Notes under the pieces: generated by a model
Told to the model about the DNA's origin: nothing
The model's input: only the letters and a program-made list of their open reading frames with translations
Databases searched by the model: none
In this document: positions 20,545-31,446 of the stretch, in pieces
How positions within the stretch are numbered: the stretch's first letter is position 1
Layout: each line of letters starts with the position of its first letter
Assembly: GCA_947396885.1 (NCBI GenBank)
Contig: OX377204.1
Span: 5,766,001-5,830,000 of the forward strand
Length of the DNA: 64,000 nucleotides
Source: Heligmosomoides polygyrus polygyrus
Lineage: Eukaryota; Nematoda; Chromadorea; Rhabditida; Heligmosomidae
Reading direction: 5' to 3'
Program-made: the position numbers and the translations under genes

Positions 20545-21710
20545 GGTTTTGCTTAAAAATTATAGATTTTTATTTATTTATTGCTTCACCTGAAGTGGTC
20601 CATAAAAACCAAACAAACAAAGGAAAACATGATGACGATCAAATAACAATGCATAGCTTAAAAGAAGCACCACCAATGAAATCGTGAGCCACCTAACCAC
20701 CTTGGATACAAAGAAAGCATATGAACTGCAAAAAATGGGAGACATGTCTTTGCAGATTAATCAGAATACTCAGTGCAAAGTACTAAAAAATATTTCCCAA
20801 AAAAAAGAAAGCATAACGGAGCATAACTTTATGTCGAGTTGTTTTAAATGAAGTTAATCAAATTTAATAAAATTTATGTCGGCATCAATAGCGCAGGCGT
20901 TGGCATTCAGTAAACTATGGTGTGACTTCCAGTGAATGTGGATGTCACCTTCGAGCATCTTCGACAAAGAGGAAACACCCAGGAGTCCGGTCCTATGTCC
21001 GGTCGTACCAAGGCGAGCATTGCAACATTAAGTTACCTTCAAGCGATGCGTCCATAGGAACTGAAGAGGACCAACCGCACTTAAAATGATATATCTGGAT
21101 AGAGACGAAGTACATTAATGAACAAAAACATTTAAAAAACACTCAACGTAATAGGTGCATAGAAAACTTGTCCGTATGAAAATAAAGGAAAACATCCTTT
21201 GCTCAAAAGTTCGGAATACTGCCAAAGTTAGCAGGTGAAGGCAGCAGACATAGTGACCCCAACATTAGTGAGAAAAGAAAAGAACAGACCGTTTGAAAAA
21301 GGCAATTCAGAGCTGCCTATGAGACTATCAGATCGGTGGTGAACAGATACGTCAGATATGCTGACATATGTGGCATATCACTCACGCTTGAGTCTATACT
21401 CCGTGGGACACTGGCGCGGGCAGTCGAATCGTGCCAGGGCCCTGAACCTGCTATAACATAGTCGGGTTTTTATGCAGCAGACAGCATTTATGGCATTTGA
21501 CTTTTGAAGTGCTGCGATAATCAATTATACTGCTGTGCCATATCGACTGTTAGAGTATGGAGCATTTTTTGAGTAGAAATAAGAATAAAAATAGAATAGA
21601 AATACAAATTCTGAATCACATGTGCAGTTTGAAAAGGATCATAGAAAGCTTGAACTTCAAGAATTCTGCCTCAGTCCTACACATACCCCTGTCATCAGCA
21701 TACTATAGTT
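20545..21710. other. Intron, possible minus LINE tail
   Basis: TTTTATTTATTTATTG at about 20567 resembles the inverse of a TAAA tail, but no reverse-transcriptase frame follows on the minus strand. I see nothing else to call. Confidence 0.35.
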
Positions 21711-21716
21711 ATAATT

Positions 21717-21790
21717 CGAATGTGTTGAAATTAAGGAAAACCGCAGATCTCGTCGAATGTGTTGAAATTAAGGAAAACCGCAGATCTCGT
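21717..21790. repeat. Exact 37-bp tandem duplication
   Basis: CGAATGTGTTGAAATTAAGG (plus 17 more bases) occurs at 21717-21753 and again, unchanged, at 21754-21790. The identity implies a recent slip. Confidence 0.9.
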
Positions 21791-21829
21791 TTTTTTCGAA
21801 TCTGAATGTCCAAAAAATCAATTTTTCAT

Positions 21830-22735
21830 TATATTGGGTTTTCGATAATTAATGTCGTCTTTTCAAATTTTCAAAGTCAATTTATTTATACAAACAACAA
21901 GCGTTAATTAATTACATATCTACAATTTTGTTGGACGACCTTTTGTCATCTTTCGATATGCTGAAACATTCCTCGTTTGAAGGAGCCTTGGTTTTTAGAC
22001 GCGGAACACTGGTTCAACATACAGTGCTTTTAACAGCATATGATTGTAGTCAAGTGTGTTACCATTCAGACGCTTTTGATGGGAGCGAGAAAATGGTAGT
22101 CTGATGGTGCTAACTCGGGGCCATAGGGTGGATGTGGCGTCAGTTCGTAGTTGAGCTAACTTAATTTCTGACGTGTTTAGGATTAGTAAATGTGGGGAGC
22201 GGCGTCGTTGCAAAATCACACCGTTGCGATTGGCCAGTAGTTTTCGTTGATAGCCGATGGCAGTAGACATTCGATCCAGTAGTTTGGCTTCTAATAAGAA
22301 GCTCAAAGTAGACTACGCCCTCATATATGTTAATGCGTTTGGTGAGGTGGATTCCTTTAATTCGTGGGGAACCAGAACATCCAGTTTGTCTATGTATTCA
22401 AGTATTGCAAGTGCAAGTAGATGGTTTAAGGTCGATATGCTAAGCTTCTCTGGCATCTTTCTAGTTGTCATACACTGGCTATTTTTGATTATCGTCTTTA
22501 TCTCGTCGCCATCAGTAGTGCTTGTATGAACAGTATGTGGTGGAGGTTTCACATTAAAATTTCCAGAGCGAAAGCGAGCAAAATAACGCAAACACTGGCG
22601 TTCAATAAGGCAGTCCTTATCATAAACATCACATATTTTTTTCCGAGAATGCACCGCATTTTGCTCTTTCGGAAGTACAACAATAATATTTTTGAAGGAA
22701 ATCATAAAGGATAGACATTAGACTATCCTCTGCCC
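21830..22735 (-). mobile_element. Mariner with decayed transposase
   Basis: The minus strand has RYFARFRSGNFNV near the linker, LDVLVPHELKES, LLEAKLLDRMSTA, and NRNGVILQRRRSPH where active elements have a DNARPH block. Then come a shifted PPYGPELAPSDYHFL and a C-terminus with RW.KVVQQN..YV. This is the order of a complete mariner transposase. The second catalytic Asp is lost and frames are shifted. A terminal repeat near 21834 (TTGGGTTTTCGATAATTAAT) has no clean partner. Confidence 0.75.
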
Positions 22736-22906
22736 AAAAGCTGGGCGCCATTAGTGAAAACAAAGTTGAAAATGGAGCAATCCTTTGATCAGCGAAAATT
22801 TAAATTTATAGTATTTATTATGTCAATGTAGGCCTGAAAGTGGCTTATTTTGATATAATTTACGGTTAAAAGACAATTATTCGATTAATTCATGGCTATG
22901 TTTTAG

Positions 22907-23076
22907 ATCTCTCGGGTTTGATGACCAAATACGCAGAAGCTGGTATTCATGCGGCTAATTTCCCAGATCAATCTAATAAGCTCAGGGCTTTCTCTATTCT
23001 TCGAGGATTACATGCATTCGAAATAGAGAAGGATGTGTTTGAAGCGGGAACGGCACGGTTACATGAAGCTTGCAGT
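22907..23076 (+). CDS. Exon downstream of the lectin-like domain
   Basis: Acceptor ATGTTTTAG, 170 open bases, donor GTAAGTG. Joined in phase 1 it reads Y-LSGLMTKYAEAGIHAAN, FPDQSNKLRAFSILRGLH and EIEKDVFEAGTARLHEACS, leaving in phase 0. The segment is helical in appearance. It may be the start of an alpha/beta domain (weakly, von Willebrand A-like). I cannot assign a function. Confidence 0.65.
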
Positions 23077-23079
23077 GTA

Positions 23080-24040
23080 AGTGTTTTTTAAGTACAACGT
23101 TTTGAAATTTTTACAACGGCATTCACATTAGGAAAAAAGTTAAAAATGAGAAGGAATACACGGCCTATTTTCCTGGACAGTTAAGCCCATTGACGACCGC
23201 GCGGCAAATCGCGTGTCTGACGCGTGAGACCGCACGGACGCTGGAATCTCCTGAATACGCTACATAACGATATTCCAAATGAAGCTCTTTCCCCAAAGGT
23301 TAGCCACATATTGAAGAAGGTCAGAACAAGTATGAAGCAAAACATAGAAGATATATTTGCTGCTGTAAAAAGCTCTGCAAAGAAAAAGGGCGCACGTTTG
23401 CCACGAATAGTACAAATAAGGTGACCATATGATTTAGCAGGTTTCTGAATATTTTTGTATAGATCCCACGGGTTAGGTAACAACTAGGTGACTCTCGGGT
23501 GCCCAAGGGGCGGTTAGGAGCTCGGTTGGCAAGGGATACCCTCTGCTGTTGGGATCACAGATTGCAACAGCGCATAGCGCAAAACTGCATACATTTATGT
23601 TATTGGCGTCGCACTAAATATGTAACCAACAGCAGTTGCATACCTCATACTTGCTTCTTGTCATAATGGTCCTGATAAAGCAGCAAATATCGACTGTAAT
23701 TCTGATGTCTCAAAAAATGTGACCGCAGTTTGAGCGGGAAAAACACTGCCGCTGATAAGGATATTGGAAAATTAAGGGCTGACATGAGAATTAAAAGGCA
23801 GAGATTCTCTGCGCCATGCCTTCTGGGTCCCAGTTAGCGTTGAACGGCTGCTTCATCATGTCTTCCAAATCCTGACGCACGTTCAAATGCTCTGCGTGAA
23901 GTTACAGCTGATCGTTTCGCGTTGAGGAGCATGTTCGAAAGTGCGTCTTCAACCTCGGCACATGATCCGTAATACGAAATGCTCGATACCGCTTGTCGCG
24001 GACGCCCATCTTTCTAACGAGTCTTGCTGACTGCAAGCGG
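23080..24040. other. Intron with an isolated open frame and SINE-like box
   Basis: A + frame at about 23263-23422 reads EALSPKVSHILKKVRTSM and then FAAVKSSAKKKGARLPRI to a stop. It looks protein-like but is not in register with neighbouring exons. At 23517-23575 an A-box-like TAGGAGCTCGGTTGGCAAG occurs. Confidence 0.3.
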
Positions 24041-24098
24041 CAGAGGCGCTGTACTCTTTCTAGTCGGGACCTACTGCTGCTATTCGCTTTCCCGCCTC

Positions 24099-24605
24099 TT
24101 ATAAGCGCTCTAGCCGATCCCTGCCGCAGTCAGCTAGAGCACACACAGAATGCTGCAGCGGCAAACCCAACCGCCGTACTTGCGCTACCGCCGTCCAAAG
24201 TCTTCCCGCAGAAGCGTTCTGGCGCATCATGACACCGCTCAGCGGCAACCCCTGTATCGCTTCCCTATGCTTAAGCTTAGGCCTGCCGCTTTGTCGCAAA
24301 AGTGTGCGGAGGACATAATGCCAAAAACGCAGCACGTCTTCTGAATCGAGACGCTCAATAATGCGTGCAGTTGTCGTGGTGTCAAGCCCCAGGAGAGCCC
24401 GCCAGAGCATCCATTGTTGAACGAATGATTTTGTCCGCGGGAGATACGTTGAGACGTTCACACATTGCCAAAATGTTATCGGCTTGCAAACTCTTCTATA
24501 CATAGGTAAAGAGAGTGGTGCTTCATTTTTTTCGTTTTTTAAGACTTCAAAACTGTGATTCAAACTCTCTAATGGCTTCACTGGCAGTGCATTGTGCCCG
24601 CTCAA
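24099..24605 (-). CDS. Unrecognised 168-residue minus-strand ORF
   Basis: The longest unexplained minus frame in this part of the window, free of stops. It contains MYRRVCKPITFWQCVNVSTY, then ALLGLDTTTTARIIERL and VLRFWHYVLRTLL. The plus strand here is GC-rich and includes a GTACTCTTTCTAGTCGGGACC box (24051-24071) related to one at 45272. It may be part of an unrecognised transposon. No splice context or family was identified. Confidence 0.25.
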   Translation of the reverse strand: MSGHNALPVKPLESLNHSFEVLKNEKNEAPLSLPMYRRVCKPITFWQCVNVSTYLPRTKSFVQQWMLWRALLGLDTTTTARIIERLDSEDVLRFWHYVLRTLLRQSGRPKLKHREAIQGLPLSGVMMRQNASAGRLWTAVAQVRRLGLPLQHSVCALADCGRDRLERL

Positions 24606-24991
24606 ACATTGTCTACATATTTGACATGCGACGTATGAAGTTGTGCCTTGTTAGAGGCGTAGGAGAGTCTTGTCCCACTGAAATCGACCATATCAAAGGC
24701 TAAGCACTGAAGTTTCATTTACCTGCAATGCTGTAAGATACTAGTTCAACGATAGATGTGGATTCTCGCGCATTGGAAGTAGAGCTTCCGTTATCGGGTA
24801 GATTTGAGCTACCTAAAGTACTTAATACCTTTTCGTGAAACGGTGGGAACGAGAAGATTTTTGCATGCGGGAAAGACTATGTGTCGCTCAAACAGATTTT
24901 AGCTAGAACAATGAGACTGTGACTTTTTTGCATCATTCTTCAAAGTAAGTTTTCCTTTTCGACAGAATCGATGTTCGTTTCATATTTTAAG

Positions 24992-25066
24992 GCCTTCAAG
25001 CATGGGTATGCTGCATCGCCATTCGACTTTCAAAAGGTGGATGATTTTAAGAAGCTGCTTAAAGAT
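24992..25066 (+). CDS. Small exon, 25 residues
   Basis: Acceptor TATTTTAAG, 75 bases, donor GTGAGTAGC. It encodes AFKHGYAASPFDFQKVDDFK + KLLKD in phase 0 on both sides, exactly matching the exon before and the one after. The phase agreement is the main evidence. Confidence 0.6.
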
Positions 25067-25299
25067 GTGAGTAGCATAAGTTGTGCAAAATTTGATTAAT
25101 TATATTAAATAATTTTTTACTGATTAAACAACATTTTTTGTTCTTTTAAATGCATAATTGTTCTAGTCAATTCAGCAGCCTGTCGAAATTTGTTTCTGTT
25201 CTGATGAAGGTACATGCTCATATGATCAATGAAATTGCACTTAACATAGATTCAAAATCAAGAATGGGGGAAAATGGAACGTAATATTTCTTGTTTAAG

Positions 25300-25632
25300 G
25301 CTAAAGTGAATATTGTCGCGGTGCCAGGAAGAAGAACAACGAAGGTTGAAAACTATGACTCATGCACCCAAAAGGATTCAGAGTTCGAAATGGCTCGACG
25401 CAACTGGCAGTTCGATCTTTTGGCCCCCGATGGATCAATATATCACCGGGTTCGTCACAAAGTTGATATTCATACGAGTTTCTACAAACTCGTTGTCGAG
25501 GCTCGCAAGCACCGGCAAGCCAGCGACGCCTCCGGCATAGAGGTCAGGCAGGAGTATAAATGGCCGCCTCCACGTCTTTTCGGTGTTGATTCGGTAAAGC
25601 CCCTCTCGAAGGCGTCGAGCCAGTCGCCTTAA
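25300..25632 (+). CDS. Exon, possibly terminal, of the lectin-like gene
   Basis: Acceptor CTTGTTTAAG, then an open frame in phase 0 reading AKVNIVAVPGRRTTKVEN and SEFEMARRNWQFDLL. Joined to the previous exon it gives FKKLLKD-AKVNIVAVPG, a helix followed by a hydrophobic strand, like the last strand of an alpha/beta domain. The frame stays open to a TAA at 25630-25632, but the stretch after about 25440 is less protein-like. A GTAAAG donor at 25592 would end the exon earlier. The true 3' boundary is not settled. Confidence 0.5.
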   Translation, partial: AKVNIVAVPGRRTTKVENYDSCTQKDSEFEMARRNWQFDLLAPDGSIYHRVRHKVDIHTSFYKLVVEARKHRQASDASGIEVRQEYKWPPPRLFGVDSVKPLSKASSQSP

Positions 25633-25639
25633 ACACTTC

Positions 25640-27200
25640 TCTCACAGAACTGTCGGAATAGCCCTCTGTGGCGACCTTGTCAACCGCACATTAATGAACC
25701 TAGCACTCAAGGACACTACACCAAATATACCGGTGCGCACATTTAACGTTTAACAATTTAATAAATTTAATATCGGTCAACTTTACTGATCGTATTACCA
25801 CTTACGACAGGATGTCCCAATGCTATTTCGTTTGAGTTCGACCTACGGCTCATGTGACATCAGGCACAGCGCACGAAACCGTGTTGTCTCGCGCCCAGCA
25901 TCACTTAATTTTTCACGTAGAAACTAGAAGCGTCGCCGAGCCGCAAAATACGTCAACGAATCCACCAATGTATTCGTCTGACCCATTTGTAAAATCAGCC
26001 TAACCAGATTTGGCACTGTTTGTCCCAAAATACTTTTGCTCGCCAGCTGGAGCATTGGGAACGGAGAGAATGTTTTTTGTCGCTAGACGTATATATTTTT
26101 CCTGAACGTTAACATTCCACTGATGAGCTTTTAATGATATTTTTGTTAGTTCTTTAGTGGTTACTTAATGGGCTGCTGCCTGCGTCGATATGGTGCTTGT
26201 AGAACAGTAACGCAAAACGGTTTTGCACAGAACTAGGAAAGGGAGAGAAACCTGAGTCTGCCTGATTTAACTTACGTTTCAAGATACCTTGCCTGTATGG
26301 TGCGAGCGCCAGTATCGTTCTCTTGAATAGTAATTCCATACCCCTCTTCATATACACTCTGAAGATAATCAGTTGCTGAAGGCTGGTTTATTCTGTTGTT
26401 TACCCTTTCTTGCTAGGGAAATGTTTATGTGACGCTGCGTTCGTGAAACTTCATATGTTGTCCTGTGGAAGTTGGAGCATAAAATATTTCCCTGATTTTT
26501 CAATTCAAATAATGGTTCGCAACTAATTGTATTTTTTAACGGAATTTAACGAATCACCGAAAATTCGTTAAACAATTTCAACGCTCCCAATGTTTTGTGC
26601 ACGTGATGATATGGAGTCAAATAAGGGCAACACCCGGTCTTCATTCTGGGCGTTCAGGTGCGCCACGCGTTCTACTTCCATGGAATGCCCTAGAGACAAC
26701 TTGAATGCGTATTTCACGATACAATGACTTGCGGTGGCCAGCCGATTAACAATTCAGCACTTTATCACTTCCAGGATAGTCTTGTACCAGTTCACCTATC
26801 CCGGAGGGATGGCAGGCTTGGCTGGTTTAGGCGGGAAATCTGAACCAGGAACCTCGGTTGCCGGCACCTCCTCCGACTGCACTACAAGCGGCTATGTGTG
26901 GAATATGGCGACGAGAGGGATACACGTGAAGAGTAGAGCATGGCTTATATCAGAACTATTTTACTATTCTAACTACGTCACAAGGTACAAAGAGGATAGC
27001 CTACGGTGGAAGGACGGAGAGCTGCAGAGAAGAGTTCGCGTCGTCGCCCATGTGGGAGGAGACTACCGGTTGTTTTTCTGGCCTCCTCTTTTATAGCCGC
27101 CTCAGAGAGGGCAGAACGACGTCTTGTCGTCAGTACCGAGGGCGTGGATGGACCTGGTGAAGAACAGGAAGCGACTACCGGGCTTAGTTTCTAGAGAAGG
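25640..27200. other. No supported feature
   Basis: Short ORFs at 26734-27194 (GC-rich) lack motifs. No transposon ends, tandem repeats or convincing splice pairs were seen. Confidence 0.35.
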
Positions 27201-27207
27201 TTCAGCA

Positions 27208-27263
27208 TGTTGATTTAAGCCAATAGTAAATACATTTAGTAGTACTATTGGCTTAAATCAACA
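27208..27263. repeat. Perfect 21-bp hairpin
   Basis: TGTTGATTTAAGCCAATAGT+A (27208-27228) and its exact reverse complement (27243-27263) are separated by 14 bases. No mismatch in the arms. Confidence 0.9.
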
Positions 27264-27320
27264 TAAACATTATTAGGCAGTTTCATTCAGGCCTTGAGAT
27301 ATCGCTATTCTACAATATGC

Positions 27321-27386
27321 AGTCCTCTCTTGTTATAACGCGTTTGAAGGGATCGGAGAAAGTCCGCGTTATAACAGGAGGCGTGT
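27321..27386. repeat. Short pogo/Tigger-like MITE
   Basis: TTGTTATAACGCG and, 25 bases on, CGCGTTATAACA form inverted ends preceded by CAGTCCTCTC. Pogo/Tigger elements have termini of the type CAGT..TCCCTCGTTATAACG, so this may be a minimal derivative. The exact boundaries are uncertain. Confidence 0.4.
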
Positions 27387-27495
27387 CCTTACCGGAGCTG
27401 AGCTTTTTTACACTCTCTTGCGCTCAGAATTTTCTAAAATCGCATTATTACTTACTTTGATACTTTGATGGTCTTTTTGTCGGCTGGAGGTCTTC

Positions 27496-30224
27496 TCAGC
27501 GGGGACCACAACTCTTCCAAACCGCTCGATCTCTGGCTGCTTGCATCCAGCGAGGCAGACTCCGCTCTCTGAAGGATCCTGAGAATGAGTCTGCCCATCG
27601 CGATGGCGGTCGTCCCAGTGGTCTCTTATGGTCTCTCGGGAGCCATTCTGTGACAAGGAGACTCCATCTATCGTCCTTTCGTCGAAGCAGGTGTCCGGCC
27701 CAGCGATATTTGGACTTCTTCATGTACTGCAGCGGGTCTGCTAATTGCGACTTCTCCCGTAGCTCCGAGCTTCGTAGGCCTTCTTGCCATTGCTGACGAA
27801 GGCTTGTCCTTAGAAGACATCTCTCCAGTGCACGAAGCGTAGTTTGCATCGCTCTGGCGATTGTCTTGTTGTCGGGCCAGGTTTCCGTCGCGTAACTCAT
27901 CGCAGGCAGTACAGAGGCGTTGAATATCGAGGCCCTGAGGCCGGGATCCTTGACCTGATCGGTGACTTCGCGAATCGAACTGAAGGCTGCCCATGCTGCG
28001 CGTCTCCTGCGGGCGATTTCAGGAGCGAGGTCGTTATCCACGTTCAGCTCTCTTCCCAGATAGACGTAGGAGTCGACCTGTTGCAGAGTGACTCCACTTA
28101 ACCTTACGAGTCCCGTGTCACACCACTGGTTGACCATAAATTGTGTTTTGGACATGGGATGATAAAGGCTACCGTCGACACGGTAGCCTTTATCGTCCCA
28201 GTTCATGTCTTTCATGGCTTCCTGGAGTGCCGCTGTGAATAGCTTGGGAGAAATCGTGTCTCCCTGCCGTACTCCTTCCCCGATAGGAATTTTGAGATTT
28301 CGATCGAACAGCTGGATGGTAGTCGATATGTTCGAGAAGCATTCGTCAAGAAGTCGGATGTAGGGCGATGGTATACCAGCGTGCACAACTGCGTTCAAAA
28401 CGGCGTTGATGTCCACAGAGTCGACCGCTTTCCGGTAATCCACGAAGACAAGGACAATTAGGAGGTGGTATTCGCGGCTCCTCTCGATGAGCTGTGAGAC
28501 AGTCTGAATATGGTCGATGCAGGAGAAATCCTTGCGAAACCCTGCTTGCTCCACTGGCTGATATTCATCCAAGCAACGCTCCATGCGGTTAAGCAGTATC
28601 TTGGTGAAGATCTTGTACACAACCGAGAAAAAACTGATGGGTCGATAGTTGTTGATATCCTCCTGCTGACCTTTTCTGAAGACCAAAACTGTTTTCGACT
28701 CCTTCCATGAGTCCGGAATCCTAACAAGTCGAAGGTAGTGGTTGAAGTGCTCCGCAAGAATTGAGCAGAGGGGACTGCCACCCGCACAAAGGAGATCAGC
28801 AGAAATGCCGTCCGGTCCGGAAGCAGTGCCCGGCTTCATCCTTCTGATGGCATGAGCAACTTCTGATTCCAGAATGGGAGGTGCTTCCTCTGCTGGTGGC
28901 ATCAAGCATTTCGGGACAGTGATGGAAGAACGGAACAGATCTGTGTAGAATTTTTGAGTGATGGCCTCCATCGCTATTCGAGACGTTTGCGTTGTTCCAT
29001 CCTTATCCGCGAGGGCTGACATTATTGCCTTCTGAACGCAGAGATCTCGTTTGCAGCGCTTTATGCTTGAACCTTTCCCAGCGGCTTCTAACAGCTTCAG
29101 TCTTCTGTAGGGTTGAATGGACTCCTTCACTGCAATTCGACAGGCCTTCAAGATGGTGACTTTTTCCAGATGGGAGGCATTAGGGTCCAGTTTAACAGCT
29201 CTTCTTTGCTCCAAGAGTTTAATCGCATGTGCGTTGAGTCTTGAAGCAGACGGTGATGTGGCTGTGGCTGTGGCTGTGAGCTGCTAGCAAATTTCAACAG
29301 TCCTTTGGAGAAAAGGTCGTAGTCTTCCGATGGATTTTCAAGAAGATTCCAATCATACGGCTTTATTGCATATTCCAACTCCTCAGACTTGAATGTGGGG
29401 ATCCTCGCCGGTGCCGGTTTATGAGTGTCTCGCTTGAACATCCTCTTTTTGAGAGTCAGCTTCGCACGGACAAGACGGTGATCCGAGCCGGTGTCAAATG
29501 AAGGCAGCACGGAGACGTCGAACAGACTCCAGCGTCTGTTTGTAAGAACATGGTCGATCTCTGAACGTGTTTCTCCATTTGGGCTTTCCCAGGTCCATCG
29601 TCGGTTTGAAGGCTTCTTAAACATAGAATTCCCATGGTAGAGACGGCATGCGGATAGGAAGTCTATTAGGCGCTCTCCGTTTTCGTTCCTTGAGGAAGTT
29701 CCATGTGGTCCTAGCCTCCATTCGTCGTGATCATTCGTACCGACGATAGCGTTAGAGTCACCAACGACAACTTTGTAGTAGCTCTTCTCGTCGTTGACAG
29801 TCCTTTTGAACAGCTTGTAGAATTCCTCCTTTTCTTCATCTGTGGCCGCAGATGTTGGAGCATATCCATTTATGATGGAGATGGTTCCTTGATCTTTGGT
29901 TTCCAGAGGAATAACAGCTACTCGCGGACTGATGATCTTATAAGAGTCTACTAGTTGGTGCGCTGTCGAATTGACGAGAAGTCCAACTCCGCCAACATTC
30001 TTTCTGTCCACCTTTGCTCCGATAATGAGAAGCTCGTTGTGGTCGGCTTCTGTAAAGCAGTGTCCGAAGATCCTGCTCAGATGCGATCGAACGACAGTTA
30101 TAAATGCAGACGAATAGGCAGTTTCCGTGTCGTGGTGGGAGTTAGTTTCCGGTAGTCCGATTCCAATGACGTCCTGATAGTTTAACTCCGAGATTAGATG
30201 GCCCCTCGCCGGAGGTGGATGCAA
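27496..30224 (-). pseudogene. RTE endonuclease-reverse transcriptase, frameshifted
   Basis: The endonuclease (30224 to about 29250) shows GLPETN (active Glu), GYAPTSAAT, VVVGDSNAIVG, RSEIDHVLTNRRW and TGSDHRLVRAKLTL. After a frameshift near the GGCTGT microsatellite (about 29255-29280) the RT frame continues from about 29214. It carries AIRRMKPGTASGPDGISADL, VFVDYRKAVDSVD (motif A), GVRQGDTISPKLFTAALQ (motif B), and DSYVYLGRELN..ND and RWAGHLLRR downstream. Between MNWDDKGYRVDGS and SKTQFM the block containing FADD (motif C) is deleted in frame, so the polymerase is dead. Confidence 0.92.
28156..28200. repeat. 20-bp palindrome at the RT deletion junction
   Basis: TGGGATGATAAAGGCTACCG (28156-28175) and CGGTAGCCTTTATCGTCCCA (28181-28200) pair with one mismatch across a 5-base loop. 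It lies exactly where the RT catalytic block is missing. One arm is ordinary RTE coding sequence (WDDKGYRVDG), so the other appears to be an inverted copy made during the deletion. Confidence 0.85.
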
Positions 30225-30380
30225 CCGACGTCATAGAAGTCCACCTCCGGCGCGCAGAGGACTGGGGCGCGGGTTTAGTTGTTTGAGTCGTACCGGTGGT
30301 CTGGTTACTCACATGTTCCTGGCCAGGGATAAAGGAGAGCCGCCCATACACGACAAAGCGTCGCGTCCTGCGTGACCGTT

Positions 30381-30449
30381 TGTGCCGTTAGCCATCACAA
30401 AGTGATGTACACCCCTTCACCGCGATGAGGTGGCGCATGCATGAAGGGG
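30381..30449 (-). ncRNA. HDV-like self-cleaving ribozyme at RTE 5' end
   Basis: Read on the minus strand from the first base of the element, every helix of the HDV fold can be drawn. P1 is CCCCTTC/GAAGGGG (1-7 with 32-38). P3 is ACC/GGT with loop TCATCGC. P1.1 is CA/TG (23-24 with 39-40). P4 is CATCAC/GTGATG with loop TTT. Then comes GCTAA with the catalytic C at position 59, and P2 is TGCGCC/GGCACA with one mismatch. The segment CCACCTCATCGCGGT closely parallels the antigenomic HDV core. The cleavage site falls exactly at the target-duplication boundary. Such ribozymes are known to free the 5' ends of R2 and RTE-type elements from read-through transcripts. Confidence 0.9.
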
Positions 30450-30625
30450 AAAATCGCATTAATTGACTAAATATAACGTATAGCATAGAAATATATAGCC
30501 TTGAAGAGATTGAGAAGGCATAAAACAACTTTAGATTATTAAGGAAGCGCTGTCCTAGAGATATTCTCTGGTATTTGCATAGTTATGACAAATATATGTG
30601 AGGAATAATGAGCATCAGACGTAGG

Positions 30626-30834
30626 CTACACGTGGAGTAAGTGTAAGGGGTGAAAACACGGGTTCAGAATATGGTTTATGCACAGTGCCTCGGGGTAGGA
30701 GTCGGTCGTGCTACCGCCGGAGCCTGCCATCAGCTTGTCGTCGTTCGGCTCCTCGTCCTCGCCGCCGTCCTCGAAGCCGCCGGCCGCCGTCGTCGCCTCG
30801 TCGCATCTCCTCGATCGCTCCCCGCCTCGGCTCG
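30626..30834 (-). CDS. Possible acidic minus-strand terminal exon
   Basis: The minus-strand acceptor GATTGATTCCAG is followed by a GC-rich frame reading GGFEDGGEDEEPNDDKLMAG and SGGSTTDSYPEAL, then a less convincing tail to a stop at 30626. The run of GAC/GAG/GGC codons contrasts with the AT-rich flanks and looks like coding sequence. A donor could also lie at GTGCAT near 30680. No partner exon was recognised. Confidence 0.3.
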
Positions 30835-31169
30835 CTGGAATCAATCGGAACAGAGAAGGCGTGGAAATCACAGAACGCTCAGCTAGCTTCGCTTACAGTG
30901 GTCACGAACAAAAATATGTAACCTGCTGTTGCAGGATCTTTGTTGCAATCAGAACTATTGCTCCAAGCGGAACTATTAGTACAAGAATTCCCTGTCTTCC
31001 GGGCAGGATGTTTGCCCACTATACTATCAGCGCTGGTAAACCGTGGCTCATCCGAGACATTGCATTGCACCCTCATTGACATCCTCATTGCAAATGCCAA
31101 ACCAGGTTCATTAGAAAACTATAATGGGGCGTTATTTGATGAACCGCAACCTAGCACCTCATGGTCCTC

Positions 31170-31440
31170 AACGATCTCTTTTTTTAGTCTTTCGTCACTG
31201 AGAAATAGGAGGAGAACCATCGACCTCCTCATGATGTACAAAACCCACGCCAATTCCATCAACGCACTAGAGTACTTTTCTGGGATGCTGGTGCAATTCG
31301 TAAAAGGGAAGCTCAAACTTTGAAATTCGATAGCAAGTATACGAACTAGGTCAGCCTTCTTGATGTACAGGATCTTGAAAGATTTCAATTTGCTTTTTCT
31401 GACCCAATGCAATCTTTCTCTGGTAGTGGAGCAAGATCCC
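31170..31440 (+). mobile_element. CR1-like C-terminal fragment
   Basis: LRNRRRTIDLLMMYKTHANS matches the CR1-like C-terminal RRKRNDLIMIYKMVNG seen at 6080-6130. The rest has decayed. No tail was identified. Confidence 0.45.
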
Positions 31441-31446
31441 TTCTTT

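Larger units (their letters stand above)
27448..30449 (-). mobile_element. Full-length RTE-type retrotransposon with ribozyme 5' end
   Basis: A perfect 12-bp target duplication, AAAATCGCATTA, lies at 27436-27447 and 30450-30461 and defines a 3002-bp insertion on the minus strand. It contains a 5' HDV-like ribozyme, an APE-type endonuclease, reverse transcriptase and an RTE C-terminus. It ends in a short ATCAAAGTATCAAAGTAAGT tail rather than poly-A, which is typical of RTE elements. The complete 5' end is unusual because most LINE copies are truncated. The protein is broken once by a frameshift and lacks the RT catalytic box. Confidence 0.93.

Noticed and set aside
27844..28101. Plus-strand ORFs inside 27.5-30.2 kb
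   Set aside because: They are shadows of the RTE frames on the minus strand.
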